A stretch of 64,000 bases of DNA. Origin: Limnoperna fortunei (Eukaryota; Mollusca; Bivalvia; Mytilida; Modiolidae). This document shows positions 44,035-57,099 of the stretch, one piece after another. Each line of letters starts with the position of its first letter. Positions within the stretch are counted from its first letter, which is position 1. The stretch lies in contig OX104115.1 of assembly GCA_944474755.1 (NCBI GenBank), positions 74,748,993 to 74,812,992 on the forward strand. Direction: 5' to 3'. Below the pieces are notes generated by a model. The model was not told the origin of the DNA. It worked only from the letters and a program-made list of their open reading frames with translations, and made no database searches. The position numbers were made by a program, and so were the translations under genes.

Positions 44035-45690
44035 CTTATGTGTACATGTATATCCTTATATTATGGAATTGGGCATGCACAAGTAAATACATTTTTAACT
44101 AGAGTATGTTTCTTCGATTTTGATTAAAATTGTGTGTTTGCCATTTTTGTGCAATATCAGCTCACTTAAAAGTGATAAATAGAAAAGCTACGAGTGCACT
44201 TTTATTGCTTTTTTTATTAATTCAAAGTATGCCATACACAAAGAAAAAATGCATTAGGCTGGGTCTTGTCATAAAATAGAGATTAAAGAAGTTCTTTTGC
44301 TTAAAATGATAAAATATCTAAACATGAGCTCTGGTCCTTGTACATGTACATGAATACAGCGTGACGTATGGATGTCAAGGAGCTATATTCATATATTTGA
44401 TGTTCGATTGTGTCTCTGACCTTCATGTACATGTACATGTAAATTTCCTTTATTTTAAGATTTTGTAAAACTTTCCCTGGTAGTGGCTGATAAATAAATG
44501 TAAAACTGAAGATATTCATACTAGATAAAAACTAATCTATTAAAGGAATTATCATTTGCTGTAGTGCAGACAAATACAAATAACATATACACCACTGTTT
44601 ATTAGTACATATATGAAAAAATAGGAACATTAAACAACATTCCGTTGTCCCGTCCCTTTAGTTATATAAGCAGATTTTCAATTATACTTTAGCAAATTTA
44701 TCATGGATCAAAACACTGTGTTTGTTTACATGGGTTTATATGCCACTTTCAGCAATTTTTCAACTACATATTATATACAGTGTCATCCAGCTTCTCTATT
44801 GGAGGGGACAGGAGTACCTGGCCAGAGTTAATACAAAAGTTCTGAATTTGACCACCAATTTCCTAATGTAATTTTCTTGTTGAAATATTTTCTACGTAAA
44901 CTAGTAACAATTTTAATTTCTGGATTGTTTGTACATCTGGGAAAGGTACATGTATAAATTACCAAACTTTTCCTTTATGTTGAAATGGAGGTAATGAATG
45001 ATGTGAGGTCTACAAATAGAATACTGCATTCAAGCCGCAACATATGAATCTCGGGTGGAATCGGAACCCTTGTCTTTTTGCGAGGATGTTAGCAATGAAG
45101 TATCCAAACAATTGTTATCTACTATAAAATCGAACAAAATCCAACTTTCTTGCGTGTATCTATGTCATTTATATACATCTCCTAAATGAGTGTTGTAGAA
45201 TCCTATAGATCATGAAATGTTTTTGAATTTTGTAGATGACTAGTTTATAGTTATTAGTTCTAGAATATTCTGCAAAATTATTTTTCTCTAGTAAAAAAAT
45301 TACAAACAATGAAAAAGATTACGATGTAATTATTTCATAAGGATAAGGCCAAACAAATATAAAATACAAATTTAAAGCCAAATTAATAAGTACCTCTGAA
45401 CTCCTCCCCTCTCAAGAGAAAGACAGAGTGTAATGAAAACGTTTTAAAAAATATATTGACTACTAAAATACACATAAGTCACATAAAAATATACACACAT
45501 AACAATTGACAATAACAATTGAGTGAAAGGCTCACTATAACAACAATTGCCTAATTGAATTGATGTTTCTGTAAAAGTCAATAATTCCTATGATTTTTAT
45601 GAGTTGGACGAGCGGAAAACTGTTTTTTATCACAATCATTACTGTGTTTTGCTATATGATTTGTTTTCTTTTTTTTTCGCCTATCTGGAG
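44035..45690. other. No gene recognised
   Basis: AT-rich, with repeated TACATGTACATG tracts at about 44340 and 44425 and a degraded SINE at 44721-44826. Confidence 0.5.
44721..44826 (-). mobile_element. Degraded 5'-truncated SINE
   Basis: Minus-strand SINE 3' part: TGCCACTTTCAGCAATTTTT, then TATTGGAGGGGACAGGAGTA. Confidence 0.65.
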
Positions 45691-45699
45691 TTTTTACTA

Positions 45700-46260
45700 C
45701 ATGGTTTAAATCATGGCATTAAATCTCACATTGGTCAAAATATCTAGCTTTTAATGGATGACCATGAAATGGCAAACATGCAGGCAGCTTATCACCATGA
45801 TAAAACAATTCTTGGCTTCTTTGTCATACCATATTTTATGTTGGACTCTGCAATTTTCTCTGCATATAAAGTTTTCTTTAAAACTAGACACGGAGTCAAG
45901 AATTTTCAAGTCAGTGGGTTCATCAAGCGATTTTTTCCTTTACTAATTTCAAAGGTCCCATAACAGTGTGACCAAACATCAACTAAAGCGGACTAAAACA
46001 AACATATTTCGGAACAGCCTTCCTTGCAGCAAAAAGTAGGAAAGGTACACCCTTTTCCCAGTCTCTTTGAAACTTAAGACAGAATGTCCTCATCATAATC
46101 TTCTAGGTTTTATAGAATTGTTCCAAAGCTCCTTGATATTCTGGGTGGTAAGCAGTTGACCTAAACTGACGAATTCCTAATTGGTGCACAACCTGTTGAA
46201 ACAAACCGTGACATTAAATTGGATCTTTGGTCAGATCAAATTTTCTAAAGCTAAAGCAAG
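45700..46260 (-). pseudogene. Gypsy-type LTR retrotransposon integrase remnant
   Basis: In broken minus-strand frames this reads the end of a Gypsy integrase: a region with QLGIRQFRSTAYHPEYQGAL (46140-46190), then RDWEKGVPFLLFAARKAV, then a C-terminal part with FKEN and VWYDK-like pieces. Frameshifts and stops throughout; no LTR is seen. Confidence 0.75.
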
Positions 46261-46289
46261 CCAAAAAGTGTAAAAAACGAACTTGACTA

Positions 46290-47260
46290 AAGCTTTACCT
46301 ATTGCTGGAGTCTTAATATTAACTGGACTGCAGATTTGGTATCGGAATTATAGAAAACTGAAAAACAGTGTGAATCAAAGGACGTCTTTACAAAATCGTT
46401 TGGTAATGATTAAAACTAAACGGACAAAATCAGCATATTGGATAGAAAATATTAAACATCGCCCAAAATTTTCAAAATATATTACAAAACTTAGTAAAGA
46501 TATCCTAAAGGAATTTAGAAACTTGTAAACAAAAATAAAAGAAAGAAGCAACCGAATAATGAAATTGATAAACTTTATGATTTAAAAAAGTACACATGTG
46601 GATAGTATAGGAAATGTTTATTTTAACGGTGTATCTCTCTAATAGCAAAAACATTCAAAGGGACTCGTGGCAAGTCTATGCAGGATGTAGACTATGTATA
46701 AACAACACAACGAGCATATTAACAACTATCTTTCAATGAAAGAAATTCTTAAATGTATTCAGAAACTGAAGAAAAATAAAACGTGTGGGCGGGACGAAAT
46801 TATTAAAAACAAATACATCCGCTCTACATCACACCAATTTATTCATATTTCTGAAAAGTTATTTAAATTTAATTTTTGATAATGAATTTATTACACTTAC
46901 ACTTGGTTAATGGGTACAATTTTGTTTGAATGGTGTTTTAACGCCACTTTTTCAGCTATTTCATGGCGTCCAGTTTTTATTGGGGGAGGAAGCCGGAGTA
47001 CCCGGAGAGAACCCCCGACCTGTGGTAGGAAAACTTGCAATCCTTGTCAAGTAAGATTGGAGTAATGGGTACAATTAGGCCTTCCTATAAATAAAGGTGA
47101 TAGTCACCACCCTCAGAACTAAAGACCGAATACAATCGTCATTTGTCTTGGGACATTATTTACATTTGTTTTGAAATTTAAGACTTAATCAATTCTCTGA
47201 GAATTGAAGATTATAAAAGAAAACCATTTCGTATTTCGTCTAAATTTCATTGACTTAAGA
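46290..47260 (+). mobile_element. LINE remnant (linker and first RT blocks), split by a SINE
   Basis: Plus-strand pieces SMKEILKCIQKLKKNKTCGR and STSHQFIHISEKLFKFNF continue after the SINE into degraded blocks resembling NYRPITI and SCLGKLFTFVL. Only the beginning of an RT remains. Confidence 0.7.
46922..47062 (-). mobile_element. 5'-truncated SINE with target duplication
   Basis: The SINE 3' half on the minus strand. TAATGGGTACAAT occurs at 46908-46920 and again at 47063-47075. The insertion interrupts a LINE. Confidence 0.9.
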
Positions 47261-47629
47261 AAATATTTTACTTTTTTTTACATTTTTTATAAATTAAAAC
47301 TAAAATAAGAAAGCTTTTTGCGTCTTTAATAAATTTTCAAACTTTGAAAAAAAATATTCTTAAGGTTTGGAAAGAAAGACTTTTCTCCAAATGTTCTCAA
47401 ATAATATCAATGCCAAGATGTATAATGTTATTAGAAAGTGTATAACAATATAAAATCATGTATCTCATATAACAACTATATGTCTAGATATATTGCTTGT
47501 AAAGGCCCTTGTTAATTGACTATTCAGGACGGGAACATGTTGGCAAACAATCAATCATATCGGAAAGATGAACTAAAGGCCAGAAATATTGAATGACACT
47601 AGAAACGTATGTGGTATGGGTAAGGGCGG

Positions 47630-47850
47630 AAAATGAAGCTTTTTGTAGCGGCTAAAACGAGCGTTCTCGACGTCTATAAACAGGGTATTTTTTAGCAAGC
47701 AAGGAGCGTGGCACTCTTCAAGCACGTTACCCACAGTGGTACGCGCATAGGCTTTCTGTATTATAACCTGACAATCCCAAACGTCAGGGAATTAATATCT
47801 GTTACCTCTGGACGAGCAAGGCAACTCTGAAGGTCGAGCAATGTAAAACC
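47630..47850 (+). repeat. Dispersed repeat, copy 2 (partner 38075-38300)
   Basis: Counterpart of 38075-38300, e.g. AAGCACGTTACCCACAGTGG. Confidence 0.65.
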
Positions 47851-47895
47851 CTCACAGTAAGTTGCCTCGGTGGCGGATGATTATGATAGTTGTGC

Positions 47896-47962
47896 TGCTA
47901 TTGTTGACAGACAACGTGTTCAATATTAGACCATCTTCCTTAAACACTCCGCCACCCGTTGG
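47896..47962 (-). mobile_element. SINE head fragment
   Basis: TTGACAGACAACGTGTTCAA and ACTCCGCCACCCG match the minus-strand tRNA-like head of the other SINE copies. Confidence 0.4.
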
Positions 47963-47969
47963 TCTTGAT

Positions 47970-48925
47970 AGTGCTTCGTTTAACAAAAGTTTAGTATCTT
48001 TATATTAGCTTAGTATAATATTGAACAATTGTCATCACCTAAAATATCAATAGTATTTTTGTACTGAATGTCATTCAATAATCCGTTTGAATTTATTTCG
48101 TCTTCGTTATCAAAGTTCTGTCCATTCTAGTCACGAAAACATATATAATATTGATACAACTCTTTTATTGACGCATTTAGCACATTTACTGTCTCATTTG
48201 TGGACATTCGGTTGAAGATATTTCAAATTTGTTTTAAATCTTCTACTGAAGTTTTGCGCAGTCGTGCGTGTTTTGTTGATACTTACACATGGGGTGATAT
48301 GCACAATACCACTGGACTGACACATGAAATCTACTCACGTGTACAACAAAGCAGAAAAATATAATTAGTTCTAAACACGAAAATCAATATAAAACATATG
48401 AAATACTGTCATATATACTCTGAAATATAAATATAATAAATATAAGGCTGAAAAATAAAATATATAGACAAATGCGTATCTACTGCAATACACATCAACC
48501 TGTAATAGACAATTATATAATGAGCAAGGAGTGATAACTCAACTATGTTACTATACAGACTGTATACTCACAAGCTATAAAGAAGCTACAATAAATCTAG
48601 AAATATGAACAATATCAAACAAGACAAAATATATGAACACCATGAAATAATAAAACACTAAGATTAAAATTTATGCCGGCCACATGAAAGTTCGACAAAT
48701 ACGTCAAATTTTGTAATAAATTGGTAAAAACTTGCCAAAATATGTTCGAAACAAACATTACTATAGTAAACCTTACGGTGTCTGTCCGACGTGTTTTTGC
48801 CTGACAAAATTGAAAACTGCTACCTCCTTTGGTCGAGTTTATGGTCCTTTTGTAAATCTCAGATTATGTTCAACAGTTAAACGGCGTTTTGAAATGCCAC
48901 TGAATTTTCATTTAATATTGTTTAA
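47970..48925. other. No gene recognised
   Basis: AT-rich, only short chance frames. Confidence 0.5.
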
Positions 48926-48929
48926 AATA

Positions 48930-49650
48930 TTTTATTCATAAAAAGAAAAAATGTCAAAAGTTGACCGGAAGGGTAGACCGTTGGAGTATTATGTACAGTA
49001 AAATTTCAACATTAGACTTAATTTGTACAAACAGAAGTCCGGTCAACATTAATATTGGTTAATATATTCCTCTAGTAAATTTTATGACAAATTCATTGAT
49101 GTGAACCTTATTTTATTCATGAAAGGGAAAGTTGTAAAAAGTTGACCGGAAGGGTGGCTCGTTGGAGTATAACGTACAGTGAAATTTCAACTTTGGACTC
49201 AATTTGAAAAAAAACAAGCAAAACTCCGGTCAAATTTTGTTAAAATATTCCTCTTGTAAATTGTATAGCAAATTTATTGATATATAACTTAACGAAATGG
49301 TGGACACTCAGTCGAATTTCGTCCACACTCGGCGATTTTCCTTTATTGAATCGAAGGTTAAATTACTGTTGAAATATCTTGAATTTATTGCTCTAAACAA
49401 ATGACTCCTCAATAATAAAATCCTGGACGTTTCTACAAAATTACTGTCTGTTAAATGGACACATTTTCATCGATGAAATTAAAGTGTACTATCCTACAGT
49501 GAAATTGAAAATTGTAAAAACATTCAAAACTCCGGTCTAAATTCCTCTATGAAATTTTATAACCCAGTTCATTGATATAGAACTTAATTTTGTCATAAAA
49601 AATGAAATTTGTTAAAAGTTTGCCGAAAGCGTGTGCTTGTTCTGAAAAAA
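48930..49650. repeat. Tandem repeat, unit about 180 bp, three copies
   Basis: GTTGACCGGAAGGGT recurs at about 48959 and 49139, with a diverged copy at about 49615. Each unit also has a downstream complement (CTCCGGTCAA or AGTCCGGTCAAC) about 80 bp later, and TTATGACAAATTCATTGAT-like ends. The third copy is separated by about 200 bp of other sequence. Confidence 0.75.
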
Positions 49651-49739
49651 AAAATCGGTCACAGTACACTTTGTTAGAATTACTCTTATACGTTGCTTTG
49701 AATTCACATTTCAGATATGTATGAAACACTACTTGTCAA

Positions 49740-50690
49740 AAGCTTTTAAAAATTTTATTATAAAGTTATTTATATATAATTAAATATATAGTATAAAAAA
49801 CCAAAATTTTACAAAATTGGAAAAGTCTTCTACTTTAGAATAATGTATTAATGCTAACATTACAACTCAACAGATCTCACCGGACTGTGGTATCATTGTG
49901 CAACAAATTATTAAGCATTTCATTTATTGCATAATGCTCAGCAAGAAATTTGTAGTCCGAAGGTGTGAAATTTTTATTTAATGACATGGGTCCTGACAAT
50001 CGCATTAACTGTGTGTATTTAAGGTTTGTTTATACCAAATAACAACTGCAGCTTAAATGGTTTCTTATCCCATTTTATAAATATTTAAAAGCTTTTAAAT
50101 ATATAAACTTCAAATTTGTACAACAAAACAAAATCTAATTCCAAAGCAGAGCGGAGGTTGTTAAAATTATAAATATATGATAAACTTAAATACAGAATAA
50201 CTGGGATAAAAAATAAGATTAGCTTGAGCAATAATTAATAGTTGTTATAAGGCCATACAAATTGCAAATTTTAAATCATGAATCCTAAATAAAGTCTTTG
50301 ACTGTCCAGATAGCTTGTAAGCTTAACATATAATTTATATTTCAGAATAAAAACTTTTAGTAATTTGTTTTAAAAGTTATTCAACATTTTTGTCTCTTTT
50401 AAGGGAAATTAATTACGTTTAGTTTATCTAATATTTTTTATTCCAAAAACAAAAATACGGTAAAATACAGTAAATAAATTATAAATGCTCAAGAAACAAA
50501 ACACCGTATCATCAATACATAACAATTAATCTGTATTGTTACAATTACCATTACACATGACAAATACATACCAGCTACAATTTTGCACCTTTAACGCATG
50601 ACTACTAATGAGAGCTTGCAGGAGGTTTTAGATTCATTGATATATTTCTAGTTTTTAAAGTAGCTTTTAAATTAAATTTAATTTAACTAT
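49740..50690. other. No gene recognised
   Basis: AT-rich; may include the 3' end of the CR1-like LINE to the right, but no terminal repeat was identified. Confidence 0.5.
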
Positions 50691-53480
50691 TTCCCATTTT
50701 ATTGTATTGGTGCACTAATTCGCATAAGTATACCGGCGCTTCTTGTCTGAGAGATTTAAAGACATAAGGTAATATCTTGTATTGCACACGGTAATGAATA
50801 GGCAGCCAATGAAGGGACTCAAAAAGTGCTTCTTCTTTCTGGTAACAATGCGAGCGGCTGTATTTTAAATACTTTGTAGTCTCTGAATAGCAGATGATGG
50901 TAATCCATAGAGCATTGCGTTGCCATAATCCAATCGGGAAGCTACGAGTGAGTTAATCAAAGTCTTACATGCATCTTCATTGATGAATTGACGTATGCGG
51001 CCTATACTGCGAATCTGATAAAAACGGGAATTTGAGATTGAACTTATTTGTTTGTTCATTGTTTACGTTTTGTCAAAGTACACTCCAGATTTATTATACA
51101 ATCGGAGCCCGTGATGATATTTCCTTTAAAGATAAGATGACATTCAATTAATTGCATAACTCGGTGTTTTGGAGCAAATAATAATTCGGGTTTGTTTTTG
51201 TTTAGTTTAAGCATATTAGAGCTCATCCATGAACTGATGTCGACTAAATATTCTTCTAGTTGTTTTGACTAGTTTTTATGAGGTTCGAACACCAAGTACA
51301 TCTGGGTATCGTCCGCGTAACACTGATATGACATGCTATGACGTCTGCAAATTTCAGCTATCGGCTTGGAAAATATGCAATACGGCTTCGGACCAAGAAC
51401 TGAACCCTGTGGAACGCCACAATGTAGTCGGAATCGCTCTGAATGAACGGAACCTATAGCTATACGTTGAGTCCTATCTGGTAGATAAGAGAGTAGCCAT
51501 TGCAATGCCGATCTTGAAATTCCGAAAGCATATTCTTATCTGTCTCGAAGAATCTTGTGATCTATCACATCGAATGCCGCTCAAAGGTCTAACATAAGTA
51601 AGACAGCGCACTTGTTTTTGTCAAGAGCACACGTAATGTCATGGTGTACACGTAGTAGTGCTGTTTCCGTTGAGTGTCCAGTACGATACGCTGATTGGGC
51701 AGGGTCATGCAGACTGTTGGATACGAGGTAATCTTCAAGGCGACTTTCTATAACTTTTTCAAGGACCTTTGATACAAATGGAGACCGGAGGATAGTTTTT
51801 AAGTATTTCACTCTCGAGATCTGGCTTCTTCAAAAAGGGTCTAACGATGGCCTCTTTAAACGATGATGGTACCACAGATGTTGACAGTGAAATGTTTATT
51901 ATTGTCGTAATTCTATTAGCAACACTGTCCACACATGTTTTCAAAAGCGAAGTAGAAATTTGGTCGAGTTTGCAAGACTTGCTTGGTGCTTTCAAAATTA
52001 TTTTCTACACTTCATCTACAGACGCAAGGAAGAAATCAGTAAGTGGGCATCCTTCGAAAAGCACGTCCGCTCGTAGTTAATAACTGTCATTGTTTGTTTC
52101 ACGTGTTGCAATTAGATTTTCCCTTATTTGATCTATTTTATCAAGGAAAAATTTACCACAACGATTAGACAATTCGTATTCACTTTGATGAGTTGGTAGA
52201 CTATTGTTGTTTTCGTTTGCCAGTAAACCGTTTGTTAACTTGAAAAGTTTCTTACGATCATTTCCAATATCAACTTTGCTTTGCACAAGTAATTTGCTCG
52301 ACTGGATGCATAGTTCTTTGTAAACCTGGCTATGAACCTCAAGTTTCGTTTTTCGCATTGTTCTTTCGGCTTTTCTACGTTGAATTTCAAATTGACGGAG
52401 CTCATCAGAGTACCACTGTGTACTTGGTTGCATAGTGATGGGTTTTGTCTGAACAGGTGCATAGATATCCAGGATTGATTTGAGTCCCGAGTTATATGTT
52501 TCTGCTGTTTTCCAGTGCGGTATCTTGATTCTGACTAAATTCTTTGTAGATATCAGCTTAAAAAACTACCGAATCTATGTTACTGGTCTTTCGAACTGTC
52601 AATAACTTTTGTTTCCGTGATGGTTTAGAAAGGTTGAGTCTAGTATTTATTGCTAGATGATCAAGAGACACACTACCATTACCGTTGAAAATGTGGGTGT
52701 CTACGATTGAAGCACTAATGGGTTGTTCTAAACCCTGATCATGAAGTGTCTCAAGGAATTTACGCCCGTCAGCGTTTTCGTTGTTGTTGAGATGGAAGTT
52801 TTAATCCCCAGTGATGATAATTTCGCCAAAAAGTCCAAAATATCGTCTAAAATTCCAACCATCCTCGAAAAATGCGGTTGCTTCCAATTTATTTGTTCGG
52901 GATGGTGGTGGTCTGTATATTACATAAATTCGGAAAAGATTCTATTGTTTGCTGCATTCTAGGAGTTAAAATTGTGTCAGAGGTTGTTTCCGCTTGATTT
53001 GACGAATTTCCAAGTTTGACTTGTGAATGATGGCGACGCCTCCTCCTTACATTTCAGCTCTAGCTATGTGGAGAATGCCGTATCCATTCGGTACCAGAGC
53101 GCCTTTTTTTAACGGATCGAACGTTTAACAATGTCAAAGACACTAGGTTAGTTTGTAGAATCCAGGGAGATTTCCTAAGTTGAACTAAGTTGTATCACCA
53201 CTAGAGCCGAGCCAAGTTTCTTTGAGTGCCAAAATGTCAACATCGTTCGAAGTAAAAAGTCGTTAATGTAGAGTGCCTTTTTTCTAACAGATCGAACGTT
53301 TAACAATGTCAAAGACACTAGGTTAGTTTGTAGAATCCAGGGAGATTTCCAAAGTTGAACTAAGTTCTCTAGGTTTATACGACCACTCAAAGGTTTTTTT
53401 TTTAGCTTTTTCGATACGTTTTCCCACTTGAGTTGGAATTATCAAAGGTGGATCAGTTATCAAGAGATCAGATTGCTATG
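50690..53480 (-). mobile_element. CR1-like LINE, nearly full-length pol, dead
   Basis: Minus strand, in order: endonuclease start (LNVRSVRKKALYINDF, about 53320), VIYRPPP-like, GD-NFHLN, and SLDHLA (52950-52650). Then a linker (52077-52433), RT with SKSCKLDQISTSLL, NYPPVS, FVSKVLEKVIESRLE, SAYRTGHSTETALLRVHHDI, GVPQGSVLGP and YADD (51308-51319). The C-terminus has SRLDYGNAMLYGLP and ESLHWLPIHYRVQYKIL. This order and the C-terminal motifs fit CR1/L2-type elements. Many frameshifts; a 175-bp piece of the endonuclease is tandemly duplicated. Confidence 0.85.
53104..53366. repeat. Tandem duplication within the LINE endonuclease
   Basis: About 85 bp beginning GATCGAACGTTTAACAATGT recurs at about 53118 and 53291, with 2-4 differences, spaced about 174 bp. 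Confidence 0.85.
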
Positions 53481-53759
53481 ATTTATTCCACAGTCATATA
53501 AACAGTTGTCTGTTCTCTTAAAGTACCTACCACAGCTCTAATCGGTCTAAAAACATTACGGCCAGCTTTAGGTTCGTTCTGGTCGGTGCACATTTGGCCT
53601 CCAGTAGTTAAAGGTAAATGTAAAGTTGGTATATTGTCTAATTTTAAACACCGGTAAAAGTAACTTTGACATAGGTATGTTGTCTGTTTACTATGACTCC
53701 AGCTTAATGATAATACAATGTCCACAATACATACAAAATAAGTGGGACCAGCCTATTGG

Positions 53760-54760
53760 CGCTAACCACAAACAAAGTTAAAAAAAATACATATGTTGAG
53801 TTACCTCCGAACGCACCTGTTTGCAACATGTAATAAAGGTCAATATCTAGGACGTTCAGCATGACCTAAGTTTTAGTCTTAATTCATCCCAAAAAGTTTT
53901 TAAACAGGTGTTTAAGTCGACAGACCTGTTGAAATGAATAAGTATATCCTTTTACATCAATTGTTTTCATAAAAATCCCAGTTTAAATATGGAAAGTACA
54001 TGTTGTTTACACTATCGCTAAACACAACGGCTTTCGTCGGTGCGTTGTATAATTGTTAAAAATAGAACAATAATAAAGTGTTAAATTGAAATAACTCAAT
54101 GCGGAAACAACCTCCACACATGCCCGGATTCCCATTACAAGGTTAACCGCTACATAAAAGGATTTTGCAGCACGTGCCAATATTGAATCACAATACACAT
54201 GCAGATCGACCGAGTAAATAAATACCTATGGGACCTTTTTACAACAAATTTAAGGTTTTAAATGTATACAACACATTTTGGTATTTAAAAAAAATCGTTA
54301 TATGTCCATTTTGTAGTTTTAGTTGGGTATTCTCGGGTATTCTGTGTGTATTCGTGGGTACTCTTGTGTATATCTATGGTCCGGATGAGATTACATGTCT
54401 TGAAAATCTGAAGAATCAATGTTCCGATCAAGTTTCTCTTTCCTAATAAATATTACACTATATTTCACTGAATTTTCTAGGAAATTTACAAGAGGAATAT
54501 ATGGACCAATTTTGAATACATAAAATTCACATAAATAAACAATTATAGTTACATGTAAACATATAAAACAAATTTAGTTAAAACACTAGTGCCATTCTAA
54601 ACAGAATTATGAGAGACTATTACATGTATATACAGTTTAAAATATGACTAACATTACCAATCTACAGATAAAAAAATAAAGATAAAAGGAAATGTAACTT
54701 TTAAAGTTAATATTACTAGTTGAGAGAATAAAAAGATATTTATTCTTGAAAGGTTACAGC
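53760..54760. other. No gene recognised
   Basis: AT-rich; nothing recognised. Confidence 0.5.
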
Positions 54761-54764
54761 AGGT

Positions 54765-57075
54765 TTAGGCAAAGTTATAAAAACAGTCATCTGCTTTAAA
54801 AAGACGTATAAACTTTTGGTCATCTGACAAACTTGAAAATTCCACATTATAATTAATAATTTCTTGAAATAACTTTACTCTTATATCTGCATATAGCGGA
54901 CAATACAATAGTACATGTTTAAAAACAATAAAAACATGTTCTGTCCTCAATGTTTTTACCCTCATAACGACCAGTTTCAATTCTTATTAGTGCAACACCA
55001 CATGAAAATTTAGCAAAAACACTAATATATCCATAGTTAATGTTATTCATTAAATATTTCTCTCTCTTATATGAATTTCAAAACAATTTATCGGTGCACA
55101 ATATTTTACTTTCTTCTTAATTTACAATTGACCTTTTACTTAATACACAATCTATATTAATAAAATTACCAAAGTTACATTCTCTCAGTTTATCTTTTAC
55201 CTCACAACAGCAATTGTTCTTATTAGCATAAAGGTTTAAACTAAATATAAAAACTTTAAAATTAACTCTATCTCTATCCATTACAGTAAACCTTCTTCAC
55301 TGTCTAAAGACAGATGAACACTGTTTAGCACAAGGAGGCAATATAATTTATATACACAAGGTGCAAAGGTAATTCCTCCTTAGGACAAAGGATCTCTTGG
55401 ATCTGAAGTAGAGCATTTTGGAATGGGGATTATCAACCCTTTACCATACGATGACAGCAAAATACCAAAATTTAAACATAAATCAAATATTCTATGTAAT
55501 AATAATATTAAAAAATCATTTCTAAATAACTCTGAGGGAATCCAGTCTATGCCAGTAGCTTTCCTTTTTAGCATTATTTACCACATTTAATACCTCTTCA
55601 AAATTAATAACCTTGTCTATAAGTTCATCATAACCTCGATTAATGCTATATGATTGATTGATTGATTAATGGTGTTTAACGCCCGAGCAGCAATATTTCA
55701 GCTATATTCAGTCGAAATGCTATATGTATTTGTAACATTATTAACACTTCTACTATTAATACAATTGTTATTCAAAAGATTATCATAAGACATTTTCCAT
55801 TTATTCAATACAAATTTAAAATCTCTTAAGATTACACCATCGTCTTTTACAACGTCCATCGCGATAGATTTCAGTCTTTCATTCCCAACACCAATCTTCC
55901 CTATCTTCTTCCTGAATTCCCTTGGATCACCCGATTGTAAATTGCAGAGTTCAGTTTGTTTATCATGCTACGTTTAGTTCCCTGACATTCCTGATCAAAA
56001 GTTTTTCTTATGTTTCTTTATATGGGTATTACACTTGTGCCATTCCTTTCCAGCTTTACACGTGTTATTCCATAAAATAGTAAGAGTATCAGTCAACCAA
56101 GGTTTCTTTAATTTTCGACTTTTGTTACTTAGACCATTATCAAAAGTACGTTTATTAAGTTTATTCTCCATTTCAACTTAAATAAATGTCTGATAAAAAT
56201 GAGATCTTGCATATATCATTTGTTGACATAAGTTAAATGACTATCTCATTACCGAATAATCAGTAATGTGTTTTGGGTCGTATTCTCTAGCCTTATAAAC
56301 ATTGTTTATAAGTCCAATAGCACATTTAAATCTCAATGTTGCCGAAATGCTGCAGCTGTTCATACGAAATGATACAATAATCCACTACTGATGTTCCCTT
56401 GGTCGGCACAAAGGTTAAGTCATTCTTGATTGTTTTATGGCCATTTAATAGACAACAGTTTGTATTTGCTTAAAAAAGTCGCATAGTATCTCTCCATAGC
56501 TATTACATGTAAAATCTACAACATGACGCTCGGGGAGGACATCCATCCCTTTTTATAAAATTTGGTAAATTATACACCCTACTATTCCAATCTCCAAACA
56601 AGAAGAATGGACTACCGTTTGGTAAAGAATAAATATCTGACGGTTATAAATCTAAAAATTCATGTATATTAACTGACCTTGTCGAATTTTTTGGCGGCAA
56701 ATAAATCACACATATATAAAACTTAAAATTATCAGTACACTAATCTGAAAAACACAAAAATAAATACCATCATTTGAATCATACATTTTACAACAATTAA
56801 AATTATTTAAACCATCAGTTACTAACACACCAACACCACCAGAGCCAGACCGTGCACGCACATGTATTTGTTTACGGTTGTTTCCAAACAATAAATATCC
56901 ATCAACTCTGATGTCATCACCATTTGTAAGATGTGTCTCTGCTAAACCAACTATATGCAAATTTATATCACTAATGCAATAGCCTATGTTTAATCGCTAT
57001 TTACATTCTTATGCCATCCGTTGATGTTCCAAAACCCGAAATCATCCTCTTGACGAATTAAAACCACCATATCAA
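54765..57075 (-). mobile_element. LINE remnant with endonuclease and C-terminus, RT core deleted
   Basis: Minus strand: FGFWNINGWHKN (about 57030) and HIVGLAETHLTNGDDIRVDG, then ARSGSGGVGVLV (endonuclease, 56706-56960). Linker with REFRKKIGKIGVGNERLKSI (about 55900). First RT block KRKATGIDWIPSELFRNDF and KGLIIPIPK (55380-55574). Then directly a C-terminal piece, EHVFIVFKHVLLYCPLYADI (54765-54980). The catalytic FADD portion is missing, so an internal deletion of several hundred codons is likely. A 63-bp SINE tail is inserted at 55653. Confidence 0.8.
55653..55715 (-). mobile_element. 63-bp SINE 3'-end insertion with target duplication
   Basis: (TGAT)n tail, then GGTGTTTAACGCCCGAGCAG and ATATTTCAGCTATA, a variant of the conserved SINE core. 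Flanked by AATGCTATATG at 55642-55652 and 55716-55726. Probably a second SINE family sharing the core. Confidence 0.85.
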
Positions 57076-57099
57076 CCACGTTTTCCGTTGTTGTTGTTA

